From Crotophaga sulcirostris (lineage: Eukaryota; Chordata; Aves; Cuculiformes; Crotophagidae), in NCBI GenBank assembly GCA_013397455.1, contig VYZB01000055.1, positions 2,772,691 through 2,836,690 on the forward strand: a stretch of DNA of 64,000 bases, read 5' to 3'. Below, piece after piece: positions 48,509-61,000 of the stretch; positions within the stretch are counted from its first letter, which is position 1; every line of letters starts with the position of its first letter. The notes beneath the pieces were generated by a model. That model saw only the letters and a list, made by a program, of their open reading frames with translations, did not search any database and had not been told where the DNA came from. Position numbers and translations under genes: made by a program.

Positions 48509-49159
48509 TAAGCAATACCTCCACAGAAGCTGAGGTAGGAGAAACAAGTCAAAAAGCTCCACCAAGCATAATACATCAATAGTGAGTGTTACCACCAACA
48601 AATAGAGCCAATACTCTTTATAGAGAAATGTAACATCGTAGATGGTTGCATGGCTCTGATTTGGTGGTGGTGAGAACAGGCTTTTGCTGTAGTGAATGCT
48701 GATAAAATATACCGAGAGCATTAGAAAAAAGTGATTTTTTTTCAGACTAGATAATCTCCAGTACATCAGTGCAGAGTTTAAAAAGCTCTTGTGATCAGTG
48801 ACCACTGCATCAAACCAAGGCCTGGTCACTCCCAGGGCCGCTGTGGAGAAAGCTCTGTTCCAGCTGATGGCTCCCATGTGGCCACACGTGAGTTATTTCC
48901 AATGGGAGCTGGCTGCCTTTTCCAACCCATCTCTCAGGAGCAGTCCTGTCTCCATGCACTTCTGTCTGCGTTGCCCTCCTGAAACCCAGCTTCCCTGATC
49001 ATTTTGGCAAAGCTCCTTAGCACACTTTTTTTTTTCCCCCCACAACTAAGAGAGAAGATGAGCAAATCCTAGAGGCTTTCCAGCCCTTGGACTGTGTATT
49101 TCCTGGTCCTTTCCCCTAAGCCATAAGAAGGAAGAATTTTTTTTACTATAGCAGTGGTG
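48509..49159. other. Unique non-coding DNA
   Basis: Nothing is recognised between the gap and the next CR1, apart from a T/C-rich run near 49027-49041. Two overlapping plus-strand frames of 63-66 codons near 48.8-49.0 kb have no recognisable content. Confidence 0.65.
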
Positions 49160-49330
49160 TAACAGTGGAACAAGTTGCTCAGAGAGGTGGTCTACACCCC
49201 ATCCCTGGAAACACTCAAGCTCAGGCTGGACAGGAGTCTGAGCAACCTGATCCAGTTGAAGATGTCCCTGCTTACTGCAGGGAGTTGGACTAGACGACCT
49301 TTAAATGTTCCTTCCCAACCAGTCTATGAC
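49160..49330 (+). mobile_element. CR1 LINE, 3' end, 5'-truncated
   Basis: Plus orientation. AAGTTGCTCAGAGAGGTGG is followed by CCCATCCCTGGAAACACTCA, then CTCAGGCTGGACAGG, CTGAGCAACCTG, GTTGGACTAGACGACCTTTA and TTCCCAACCAGTCTATGA. These are the standard CR1 blocks in the right order. The body is diverged and shortened, and only one terminal-repeat unit is visible. The open frame 49175-49375 over it is not a gene. Confidence 0.92.
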
Positions 49331-52238
49331 CCAATAAAATGCTCCTTCTTGCATCCCAAAGGCTGGATCCTCTGATCTAAATGAGCAGACATTCCACGTG
49401 CATTGCAGCATTACATTAACCCAACAAGGATGCAACATGGGACAAGTTCCATATGGGAGTCACAAAGTTATGCTTGAAGGGAAAATGATTGTGTCCAGAT
49501 TCAGTGTACTCCATGTTATTCAAGACTTGCAAAAGCAGGTTTAACATTTTCATTTCATGAGGACATACCTAAAAAAATCACACTTTTGTTGGAAGTTCAT
49601 ATTGGGTGCATCATTGTTGCAACACTAACAGCTCTCAATAAGTGAAAGCACAAACGGACAGATGCCCTAATAATAGCTTGATTTGAAGCGTAAAGTGGGT
49701 TGAAGTACTCAGCATGCCATCTTCTAATCAGGAATGAAGGCTTCAATGCAAAGCTTCCTGACAATCACAATTTTGTAGTGCTCATGTAAATGACTCTGTA
49801 GAAGTGTGTGGTTTTTTAATTTACTGCATGGGTAAACGAATGCTTTTCCTGGTGATACAAAATAGAATCTGACTACAAATGCAGCAAGGGCAACCTGCTC
49901 CTATGAAAAATGTTAGGTGATCACACCAGAACACACCCCACCCCCATTTACAGAAATACCTAGCACCCTGGAAAATATTTGTCCCACCAAAAATACAGTT
50001 AAGGTTCGGTTGCCTTGAATGTCATATGCAATAATCTGTGCAAATACCAAGGCAGCACTCCAACTACTTGTACCCTAAAGTAACCTTCATTCCCCTTGAA
50101 TTCTTAGGGAGAGTTGGAATTCAGAGTTTGTGCCCTTGGGAGACAGTCAGAGGTGAAGAAAGGACATCAAGACTTGGGAAATGTTCTTCATCTCTCTCCC
50201 TCTCTCAGTATTGAAAGGTATCTAGAAAGCTGTTGCAAGGACCATAGCCAAAACAAGAACTGATTTGCTGTTCTTCCCTCAGCCACACTTAGCTGCAGTG
50301 TCAGGTCTCTAAAACTTCCTGCAAATTAGGTATGAAAAAAATGCTCCTCGTTACATTTGTGCTAATGGAGCAACCAATAAGGATGGGGGAAAAGTGACAG
50401 ATGTTGCACCCCAAATTATTTTCAAGCACAATTGCTGCAAGGTCAATCCAAGTCCCTTCCAGAAGTTCCATCAGGTTTAACTGACTGATATTCTGGAAGT
50501 CCTCTAAGGATGAAAGGACCAAGGTACACACACAGTACGGTCATCCCATTAAAGTAACTCAAGAAAAATCAGTGGCAGCTCAACAATGTTCCTCCTGGTT
50601 AATGATTAGACAGGAGCAGAAGTCTGACTGCAGGGTCTTTGATCCATGAACATATCTGTAGTAATTGGGGTCGTGGTACTTCCTGTAGCTAGTGCATTTT
50701 GAAAAGCCAAAGTCAGTAACCCCTGAGTAATTGGGACTGTTACTGAGCAAATGACCTGCTTTGAAGCAATGACATTATAGCAGTTTATGAGGGGTGAAAT
50801 CTAGAGGTGAAAGTTTGTAGGAACAAATCAGAGCTGGAAATAAAACCTGGGATAAACCACTACAAATTAAGTCCAAAATCCCCAAGTTGGTCAGTTTGTT
50901 GTTCACTGGTAACTTGAGCTCTGGAAGGAGCCCCTGGAGCAGCCACTTCTGAAACCCCAAGCCATGAACTGAAGGTGCATGGCAGCCACAGCACCATTCC
51001 TGCCAACAGGAGAGGAGAAAGAAAGTGCTGCTAACCCCAACTCCTCCTCCAGGGATGAAAGGCTGCGTTTTGTGAAGTATGGGAAGAGGTGGGGAGGAGG
51101 GAGCACGGCTTTTGGTCACAGCTGCACCAGGCTAACATATCCTGCTAGTCCAGGATCTCCTCTCTGAGAGCAGAGTTGCAATTTAGTCACTTTAAAAAAT
51201 CAGTCACAACCAGGACAAGGTGTACAGCACCAGTGGCTCACCTTCAGCTCACTGCTGGGGAACATGCTGCATGCCACAGCAAAGAAATAATCCAGCTTTA
51301 AAAATTAACCCTCTAAAAGAACAAATGTGTCCCCAAGAACATAGTATTATAAAGAAAATAACCGTGCACTTCCATCAAGAAATTTACTCTAACTAGCCCA
51401 GCAATGCTCTATCCATGTGAAAAACCATACATTTCCCATCCCTAGGACCTGTTTTCCTAAAGTTTTGCAGAGAAATGAAATTATGCCAGAGCTGCTTTGA
51501 TAGATGACAAAAAAATATCTGGAGTCATCTTTTTTCAAGGATTAATTATTAACCATAGTAAGAAGAAATTACAGCAGTCAAAGAGTGTTTTGTTCTCCTA
51601 AGTCCTATTCATAGTGAAGGCAACATTGCATGGAAAAACTTATCTTGTATAATAACAAACACATGCTGTCTCAAAGGGCTCCAGAGCACTTTGGAAATGC
51701 TACAAAATTGGCTGAGACACGGGCCAAACCATGCCCCTTCTGCATCTGCATGGTAATCACCATGGCTTTGCATCACTGTTCAGACAGAGCTATGCCTGGA
51801 AATGGTTTAGAGACCTGGCACATCTACCAGGCAACGCTTCCTACAGAGCTCTGGAGCTTGGTACATTTGGAGCCCACAGCACACTCTGTTGTGCCACAGC
51901 AGGTGAGTGCATACTTTGACAGGCCATTCCCATCTCTCACCACGTGACAATCAACCATGGCTCTGTGGGTAGCTACTCTACAAAATATGATTTAATGCGT
52001 ACAATTTAAGTTGCACTTCAGGGTCTGCAGTGGAGCTCTTTTCCTTCATCTTACATATTTCTCACTATACTGGAAATTTTCAGGGACAAGACAGGTGCCA
52101 GAGGAAAGGTCACCGCACGATGTGCAGTGAAAGGAAGATGGAATATTATATACATAAATACATATAAACATAAGCACATGATGTAAGAGTAGTTTGCAGA
52201 TGGATTTCTCTGCATAGCAGTCATTGTGTAGAGCTCAT
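49331..52238. other. Unique non-coding DNA
   Basis: No gene or transposon is recognised. The 50.78-51.12 kb minus-strand frame (114 codons) and 51630-51947 plus-strand frame (105 codons) show no domain. The segment just left of the next CR1 (about 52140-52190) is ATA/ACATA-rich low-complexity sequence. Confidence 0.65.
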
Positions 52239-52471
52239 TATCACAGTATCACAGTATAACCAGGTTGGAAGAGACCTTTGAGATCATCAAGTCCAACCTA
52301 TAAGCCAACACTAACACCATCCCATCACCTAAACCATGGCACTCAGTGCCTCATCCAACCTTCCTTTAAACACATCCAGGGTCGGCGACTCCACCACCTC
52401 CCTGGGCAGCGCATTCCAGTGGCCAATCACCCTTTCGGTGAAGAACTTCTTCCTAACATCAAGTCTAAATT
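52239..52471 (-). mobile_element. CR1 LINE, 3' end, young subfamily (copy B)
   Basis: The plus strand starts with the inverted terminal repeat (TATCACAG repeated, then TATAACCAGG). It continues through AGACCTTTGAGATCATCAAG, CCATGGCACTCAGTGCCTCA and GGGTCGGCGACTCCACCACC to TCTTCCTAACATCAAGTC, where it is cut off. It matches the copy at 1-220 in detail, including the CpG-containing GTCGGCGACTCC block, and lies in the opposite orientation. Few mutated CpGs suggest relatively recent activity. It carries no coding capacity. Confidence 0.96.
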
Positions 52472-54023
52472 GTCAGTCTCATTGACTGACAATAGATCAT
52501 TGTTCCATTATCCTTGGAAAGGATCTTTTTCACTTGAATAAATTGTCCTCTTCTGACTGGGATGGAGCACAATATCAGTTTTCCCAAATGAACACAGGCT
52601 GTGGATAAAAGCAGAGTGGATCAGCCCTGGGTCCATCCCTGCACTGGCCTTTCCAGGTGGATGTGCTTTGCCTCAGCAAACACGTGCCCTAAAGGGGTTG
52701 GTTCAGAGTGGCCCAGACATGTTCCTCTTCCCTGATAGAGTGACTTATTGACATTCACCTGTGAAGGAGTCAGACCCTCACGTTACAAATGACCCCCACA
52801 TTTTCCATTTCCACCTCCCTGAGTCTTGGTGTCAGGCTGAAAGAACAATGGTGAGATTTGCTTTTACACATAGAAGGACTGACTAGAGTAAAGTCCGTTG
52901 TTTCCCCACTTTTCCTTAATAGAAATAGTTTGAAGGTAGTAGAAAAAGCATGTCTGAGTACTTAATATTCATAAGGGGTTTAGTCTTCTTTCAACAACCT
53001 TGAATAAATGATAGAGAATGTGATAATACTGTACTGGCAGTTTATTCTAATGATCAAAGTAGTCCATCATTGGGGAATAAATGTTCTACCTAAGCAAAAA
53101 AAAATGTTAATCCCTAAAGAAATTCATTACTTAGATGGAAAATTAAATTAAAATAGTCCTATTAACTCTGTAAAAAGAAAGAAAGTGGTTTACATTTTAT
53201 CATAGACTTTCTTACCTATTTAGCTGAAACAGCTTGAGTGAAAACTGGGCATAAACATTAGTTTCTGCAGTTTGAATATCATTGAGGCATTTTCCCAGCT
53301 GTACAGTGCAGTACACTCTGTTCACAGCACTTTGCAAGCTTCTTCCTTCTGAAATGACACATAAGCTGAGAAAAGAACTGACCTTTGGTTTGATTTACAT
53401 AGATGATTGATCCATCTTCTCCACCTCAAATCCTTTGTTTTTTGACCTACCAATACAAACAGATCCTTTTTACATTAATCAACGCTGATACCTCTCCTCT
53501 AGTTTCCCAGTGAAGTCACTACTGATCTTTCAGAGAGCAGCAGGCTCTGCAGATTTCTCTCATCCTGGCAAGTTCTTTAAGCTCCACTCCCACCTGAACA
53601 AGCAGTTTGAAGTTTTTTGTTCAAAAGAATCCCCTTGCCCAAGCAGTGACCCCCAAAAAGCACACACTATCCTCAGCCTTCCAAGATACACCTCCAAAAC
53701 TCTTCTTAGAAGTGAGCACCATGCAGTGTTCCAGCTACAGACACTTGAAGTTCCTCTTTTCGTTCCTACTTCTGCCTAGTCAGGGTGGAATCTCCTTTGG
53801 AAATGCCCCATTCGTCTATTTATGACCATGCCTGCAGCACCTGGCATTGGAGTGATTTCTCCTTGTATCTCATCTAGATTTCTGTTTCCTATAGTGAGGC
53901 TGTACACACTTTCTCTATTGATAGACCATATTTTGTGAAGGAGAAAGCTCTGCTACTGAAAAACAGTGGCAGGAGAATGATGTCTGAGATGGCTGAGGCA
54001 GATTCCTGGTTACTTGCAAAATC

Positions 54024-54040
54024 AAAAAAAAAAAAAAAAA
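54024..54040. repeat. Poly(A) run, 17
   Basis: The longest homopolymer in the window. No processed pseudogene or SINE is recognisable upstream, and no target-site duplication is evident, so it is called a simple repeat. Confidence 0.9.
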
Positions 54041-54190
54041 GCCACAGTTCTGGATTTTAGTCCTCCTTATTTGTTGGGACTGAACTGGACCAAATTAATT
54101 TTATACAAACCACAACATAATCTGCAGATGAGAAATACTTAAAACTTTCAAAGTATACTCCTAGTAAAAAATATTTTTTTTTAATTAGCA

Positions 54191-54211
54191 GGTGGATGGG
54201 TGGATGGATGA
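54191..54211. repeat. Short GGAT/TGGA microsatellite
   Basis: GGTGGATGGGTGGATGGATG, about four imperfect tetranucleotide units. Confidence 0.8.
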
Positions 54212-54901
54212 AAGAACAAAATCATGCATAAAGTTATGAACTTCTGCAAAATCTACCTAAACTAAACCCATAGATTTCTCTCTGCTCTAATAGCTTTCTA
54301 ATCCATTTTCCACACAGCAAAAATCCCAAGCAAAATTCATGCATCCACAACTTGCTCTTTTGTTCTTGGTATATAGAGCACATATAACATAACCTATTGC
54401 TACTCATAGCAGTATCATATTCTACCGAAGCACTGTGTGAATTAAGGACAAAATGAAATTATTCATAGAAGAGATGCAGAGAAGACACAATGTATGGTTC
54501 TTTACCACTCTTTTTCTAATCTAACCAAGTGGTTGCCATGCTATTACTTTGAACTGACATAATATCATTCCATTGATTTTTATTATGCCTGTTGTTACTG
54601 ATGCTAATCTAATCTCCACTGTGGTTCTCCCAGAAGAAAGTACAGAAAGTGAGGAGTTGATACCCATGATAACAAAGATAAATTACTGGGAATAAATTAA
54701 CCAGTTTCAGGTATCAAAGTTTATTGGAAATAATAGGAAGAACATTTATCAAAAGGTCTGGAGAACACGTGACCCTTGATTGTCAGCCTCTATTCATTTA
54801 AAGAAGATTTGTCATTCTCAGAGGGATTAGCACATTTTTACGGGCACTTGACTAGCTAGTCATTAATCATTGTGTAATTCCTAGACCCTAACTACACCAT
54901 A

Positions 54902-54935
54902 AATTTAAAAAGTGAAAATTAAAAACTTTTAAATT
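54902..54935. repeat. AT-rich inverted repeat
   Basis: AATTTAAAAAGT (54902-54913) is the reverse complement of ACTTTTAAATT (54925-54935) except for one extra base in the A run, with an 11-base loop between them. It is probably low-complexity chance; no RNA family is recognised. Confidence 0.5.
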
Positions 54936-57744
54936 ATATCCTTATAGGTCTTGATTCATAGGGGCACCTGGGGACATGCCATAGTTTCTTGATTTAATAG
55001 GCTTGCTTATCTACCTGATTAGAGTTAATCAACTTTCTGAAAATCAGCTGTACCTTTCAATTTCATTACGTAAAAGCAAGCTGGATCCAAGAATTCAGTG
55101 AACTGCCTAGTTCTTTTTCACTGATTTTAATTGACCCTATGGCACTTTCAGTACTGCAAGTGGTGTGGCCACCCATCTCACAGACTGAGCTGCAGTGCTA
55201 GAAAAAGAACAGAAAAGGTTGAGAAGGATGGATGGTTTCTATACGCAGAGGGGATGAATGACTCAGGGTCTTTCTAGATTGGAAAAGAAATCAGAATATA
55301 CCTAGAGCTGCATCAGTCCTTATAGGCACTGTTGGTATAATGCTTCCTAAGCATCCTTCCCTGGCCCTCATCAGAGACAGGATATAACTAAAAACACTGG
55401 TAACCTGAACTCAGCCACATGAATGCACTGGTCTCCTAGAAATCATTAACTTCAAGTCAGAAACAAGGGGAATAGCTTAAATTATGTAAAAGATCTCTCA
55501 AATAGCTCTCCAGCTGTCCCTCTTTTGGTTCACTTTGAGATTTAGATCCATGTTTAAGAAGTATCCAAGCATGTGTTTTACTTTAAGCGTAAGTAATAGT
55601 GTGGACATCTGCTCATGGGCTGTGATGTATATGATGATACCTAATTAATTGAGAAACTTGTTCTAGAAGGTCTTGACGGAGAAACTGTTTTCAAATCTAT
55701 CTAAAATCCCTGAAGCATCTAAGTCCACATCTCAATGGGAGGAAGAAAGAACACAAAGAACTTGTGGCACAAGCACAGTTTTCTTAAAGGATCTCTTCAC
55801 TAGGATTTTTTCTAACTCCATAGCTCTTCTTTGTGAAGAAGAAAATGCAGATTTTTTTTCTACCTTCTTTAGGGCCTGTGTTTTTCTTTCAGATTCTGTG
55901 TTTGAACTCACCTTGGGTTAAACAAGAATCATTTCTGCCCTCCCAAAGTCCTTACTGTGACAGCTTTGCTGCCTAAGTTCTGTTCCTGAAGACGTTCTCT
56001 CTATACTAAGCTGCTGACAGCTACAAGAAAGGAAAAGGCTCAGATCTGCAAAAGCCAGTTATTTGAAATTCTTTACATTCGCTTTTGCATGACCTTATTA
56101 CATTCTTGTCAGTTTATACCATCCTTTACTTTCTTTCTAAGCAAATGTAATTTCCAAGGAACATATCCAAGTGACATACGTGGAAAATGAAACACACTGC
56201 CCAAAGAACAAGGTTAGCAGTGTCATGAGCTATATTGCATCAATTAGCAATATGCCACCAGCCACGATGACCTAACCACCCCAGGTCTGGGTGAACCTTA
56301 GGAGCTTTTCCCTTCCTGACTTACCTGAAGAGATGGACAGACAACACATTTTCCACTTGTGCTCAGTCTTTCTTGTTGTCTGAGCAAAATTTTCTCTGTG
56401 TGTAATCAGAGCAACACTGCTCCCCTCCTTCCAAGCCACTCATCAGACAGGCAGTCATGTCTAAAGGTCTGCTCCTTCTAGACGTTGAGCTTAGATGGAT
56501 TTCTGCTGCTAAAGGCAGCCTCTTGAGAGATCACTAAGCATCTTTCACGGCTGTCATACTGCTGCATGACTGCACTAGGATTGGATTCACATGATATAGC
56601 ACTGGGACAGTTCATCAATTGTTTCTATATTCTTGAGCCAGCCATGTCCTATGTCTTTGATGGCTGAAAATATTTGGCAGTTCTCTCCCACGGGATGTTT
56701 AACAACAAGGCCACGATGGTGCTTAATTGCCCTGCAGTGCATCTGGTTTGGCCACAAAGCAGTTCTGCTTCCAGCTCAAGAAGGAAATCTAAAAAGTTAT
56801 GAAAAAAAGTATTTGCACTTAATCTTTGCACTTTTGGAGAAATCTGTCTATTGTTTTTTCATTGTTTGCATGTTCCGATTGTTTTGGGAATGGTACACTG
56901 AAAATTGTTTGTGCAGATTGTTAGCCAGAAGATAGCTATAGAAGAAGCTGATTCTCAATATTTTGATTCTTCCCCTTCCCCAGAGAGTTTTCTGCTCTGG
57001 TTTTATGGATTAGAGAGGCAGAATATTAATCCAACAGTCTCTGCATGTCATGAAGGCATAAGGGACGGATTATGAGCTGCAGTAAGAGTAATAACCTAGC
57101 AGTACTGACATGGAAGTCCCACCAAAAAAACAGAGGTTAGGGCACCTCAGCTCACTGTGATAGCTGAGGTTCAAGCACTTAGAGAAGAGGCTTTCAAACT
57201 CTCATTTTGACAGTTTGCTGTAGATAAAAATGCAGGAGGCTGCTGAGCAGGCATAAGTGAATTTGTGAGCTAACATTTTTTTCTGTCATCTCTCATCGTC
57301 CCTTTGGAAATAGACCACATGGGTCTGCAAACAATTGGTTTGATGTCTAAGCAAATAGAGTCAGCCAGCAAGGGGAGCACAAGATTTTCTCTCTGACTGG
57401 CTGTGAGGTACCATTTCCAGAGGCTCTTGGCCTCCCTGTGCAAATTTGCTGCTGGGCTGTTGTTCCAATTCCACTTTGCATTGCTCATGGCCTCAAGCAG
57501 CCATTCATGGGTGTTTCCGAAACCCATCTGTCAGAAGGTTTTTGTACAACTAACTCTGCTCTAAGAGTGGTGAGGAATACACTGAGAGACTTCTGAAGAT
57601 TCTTTCAATGGTCCAGTCCTCACTATAGCTTTGCATTTGAGGGAAATGAAGCCTGAGTTTAAGCAGTCCCTCAGAACCTTTCTGGTTGCTCTTTCCTACT
57701 TAGAGGCCTTGCGCCTCCCCTTGTGTTGAAGGGTGTTTGGTTGC

Positions 57745-58078
57745 AGAATCACAGAACTGTAGAATAATGTAAGTTGGAAAAGACCCTTAAGGTCATGGAG
57801 TCCAACCATAAACCTAACACTACCAGGTTCACCACTAAACCATGTCCCTAAGCACCACACCTACACATCTTTTAAACACCTCCAGGGGTGGTGACTCAGC
57901 AACTTCCCTGGGTAGCCTGTTTCAAAGCTTGAGAACCTTTTCAGTGAAGAAATTTTCCCTATTATCCAATCTAAACCTGTCCTGGTTCAGCTTGAGGGCA
58001 TTTTCTCTCATCCTATCACTTGTTACTTGGGAGAAGAGACAGACAGACACCTCACTACACCCTCCTTTCAGGTCAATA
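57745..58078 (-). mobile_element. CR1 LINE, 3' end including ORF2 tail
   Basis: The longest of the well-preserved CR1 fragments, in minus orientation. The plus strand begins AGAATCACAGAACTG (terminal repeat) and passes through AAACCATGTCCCTAAGCACC, CACCTCCAGGGGTGGTGACT and TTCAGCTTGAGGGCATTTTC. It ends in CTATCACTTGTTACTTGGGA and CCTCCTTTCAGGT, the end of the CR1 reverse-transcriptase frame. It is 5'-truncated there. The order and spacing are canonical, and the divergence is moderate. The plus-strand frames 57842-58120 and 58020-58292 overlie it and are antisense noise. Confidence 0.95.
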
Positions 58079-61000
58079 CATAGGGCACCACATTGGGAAC
58101 ACTATTTGTCACAAAAATAATTCAGGAAAAATATATTCCTGCCAAGATAGCAGAGGCAGAGTCCAGAGACAGACAGGTTTTTCTCTGCAGATGGAGCCCT
58201 GGTCTTTAGGAAACAACCTGAGATCCACATTAAGGCCCTTGGCCTTGCTACTCCCCTTCCTATGTTACCAGTGCCCTTGCAGATCAGTCTAGTCTGTGTA
58301 GCAAAATTAGAACATTTCATCAAGTACTCCTGGGGAAAAAGTCATTCTGTGCCCTCTCTACTGAAACTGGTAGATCATTTACACACAAAAGCTCTGGTTT
58401 CAAAGCAGGATCTTGCACGTGGTTCAACCACCAGGGACAGAGTTTTTTATTTTGAGTTTATTTTGGCCACAGTTTATGTGTACCTTTGTATATTGAAAGT
58501 TACAATCCTTGGCCAGGCCATTTTACCAAATACCTTAAGGATCTGATCCATCCCTTGTTGAATGGTGGCAGAACTCCCACTGACACCATGAAAACAGGAT
58601 CAAGAGCTTAATCTTTTACACAAAGCATGAATGCATTTTTTTTCAACTCCTAAACTGCAAACACCACCCAGGTCACTGCATTTTTCTATTGTGTGTTGTT
58701 TAATATTTGCCCAGTGTTAGGTTTGCTATAACCTGCACTTAAATCCTTTTAAACCAGGAAAAAAAAAAAAGAAAGGGGATGAAAGAGGAGGAGAGGAGAT
58801 GGAGGTGCAGCTTTCATGGCTTTTTTAGTTATGGGAAAAAATCATGAGTTCAACCTGACACCAATAAGAATTGCTGTAAAAATTATCACCAAAGAGGATG
58901 CTGATAAAACCCAGGGCTTTTTGCAAAGAAATTTGGAGGCCAGCATAAGAAATGTCATGGAAAAGAAAGCAGGACAATATAGTTCTAAAGGGAAAATTGG
59001 GCCAGACCATATCCAAAGCAAATTAGCCCAAGTTCAATTGACTTCAGTGAAGTCATTACATTTTCCTTCAGTTTTGGCCCATCTGCTAATTGCTCAGCTT
59101 ATGAATAGCAACGGGATTTGAGCATATCATGTTTAAATGATGTTGTTTACACAAATATTGGCTGGATTTTGAAAGATAATAACAATTTGAATTCACACCT
59201 ACCTTATCCAAACTGCCGGCAATTTAGCATAAATACTAAATTCTGCCTGGAAACTGGGGAAAAAAAAAAAAGAGATTAAAAGATTTACATCTTTTTAAAA
59301 GTCTCTTGGAATGGCATATAGCAAATGCAACTTAAAAGGAAATAGGAATTGAGGTAGGACTGTGAACTCAGCTATAAATCTGGAGTAATTTCAACAAAAT
59401 TATTTAGATTTTCAGCTTAAAGCCTTTCTCTGGACTTTCCAATGTATTAAAAGCAAAGGTAGTTTGGTTTTTTTTTTAGATCTGCAGTTCTGAAAACTTG
59501 GGAAATTGAGACTGACAGCAAATAGATGAAAAAAAGCTGATTTTTCATTTTAAAAGTAGTACATTTTAATATAGCTGATGTTCAAATTACTCATCAAATT
59601 GTATTTTATTTCCTTTGCTGAATTTTCATCTGAATTTTTAGTTTAACTAATCAAGCACCAATTGACGTTTCCCGGCAAAGGATAGAAACCTTCACAGCAC
59701 ATGAGCAACCCAACACAGCTGCCTGGGGGTGATATCTGATGTACATCATATGGCCCCACCCTGTATCAGCTACAGGGCTGTGAGACAGGGAGAAATGCCC
59801 AAGGGAGCAGAATTTTCCAGTTCAGCCACTTCAGAAAGTTGTGTGAGGACACTGGGAAGAGCAGCAGAGTCAAAGAGAGGAAAACAGCTACCAGATTGCT
59901 GTGGCTGGCGGCACGCCGAGATTGCCCAGCTATGTTGTGTGCTGCACCTCCATACCACTCTGGAGCAGGAGGTTGATTCCCTTTGGGAGTCAACTTGCAC
60001 GCTTTCACTCTTGTCCTCTGTGAAATGTGCTTTCCTATCTTTATCCCACTTTGCAGCATGGCTCTGACTTTCAGCTGAGATAGCTGCCCATAGCTCTTGC
60101 CCGTAGTGCTGGCAATATTGTACAAGGGGTGTTAATGTGCTGATACCACACATGAAACACTCCATAATGCCTCGGCACCGTGAATGTTGCTACCTGGAAA
60201 ACTGAATCTATGCAATTCTTATCTGGATACAACAAGCTTATTTCATCCATCAGAGAGAGATGAGACCCCAGACACCCCAGGTACAGCTGTGGCTCTATGA
60301 GGAGTGATGAGAGCTGGTGGCAAATGCCACTGAGTATCTCTGTGCAATTGTTGCTGGGTTCTGTAAAGTCCCAGCAATGGGACACAAGGTCAGTGTCTCC
60401 TCCTATGGTACTGCCAGCCACCTCTTCAGATCCTCTTCCTTTTCCAATAACCTTGTAGAAGCTATGGTACCCAGATATTTTCTTGGCATAAAGTAAAAAT
60501 TAAGTTACTCCCTGGAAACCTTTCTTCTTTTCACTTTCACTGTACTTTGTGGACAGGTCAGGACCCTTCTGAGGCTTTTTGAAATGCCAGATGCTGAGCC
60601 TTTAATCAAACACTTAGCTCTTTCCAAAATAAAAAAAACATAAAAGCAGATCTTGGACATCTCTTCTGCCTCTTCAAGTGGAGCCTTTATGTCTATGAAT
60701 GCTATTTCAGGGCTTTTTTGCAGAAGGGAGCTCCCCTGAGCAGGCTAAGGATGAACAGTGAAACTCGGGGCACGTTTGTGAGGTGTCTGATCACCACTGT
60801 GTTATCTCATTTCTGAAGAGAAAGTTAGAGAAAATACCACCCAGGCCTAAAACATAGCTGTAACCATTCTTTAAACAGCACCTTAGATCAGTACTTGCCC
60901 TTTTTATGTGTAAATTTGCAGCACTAGTGCCAGATTCTGTGAGGATACCAGGAAATTCCCTGAAGTCACCATTATTTCCTTAGAATAAAAGTAGTGGGGA

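Larger units (their letters stand above)
52472..57744. other. Unique non-coding DNA
   Basis: No gene or transposon is recognised. Simple structures: 17 A at 54024-54040, a GGAT tract at 54191-54211, a 14-base perfect palindrome TGACTAGCTAGTCA at 54849-54862, and an AT-rich hairpin at 54902-54935. The plus-strand frame 56633-56935 (100 codons) is unrecognised. Confidence 0.65.

Noticed and set aside
54024..54040. Poly(A) as the tail of a processed pseudogene or SINE
   Set aside because: No gene- or tRNA-like body upstream and no flanking target-site duplication.
57842..58292. Two plus-strand frames near 58 kb
   Set aside because: They are antisense over a CR1 element and do not represent a gene.
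58415..58440. tRNA B-box-like GTGGTTCAACCAC
   Set aside because: No A box at the right distance and no cloverleaf could be formed.
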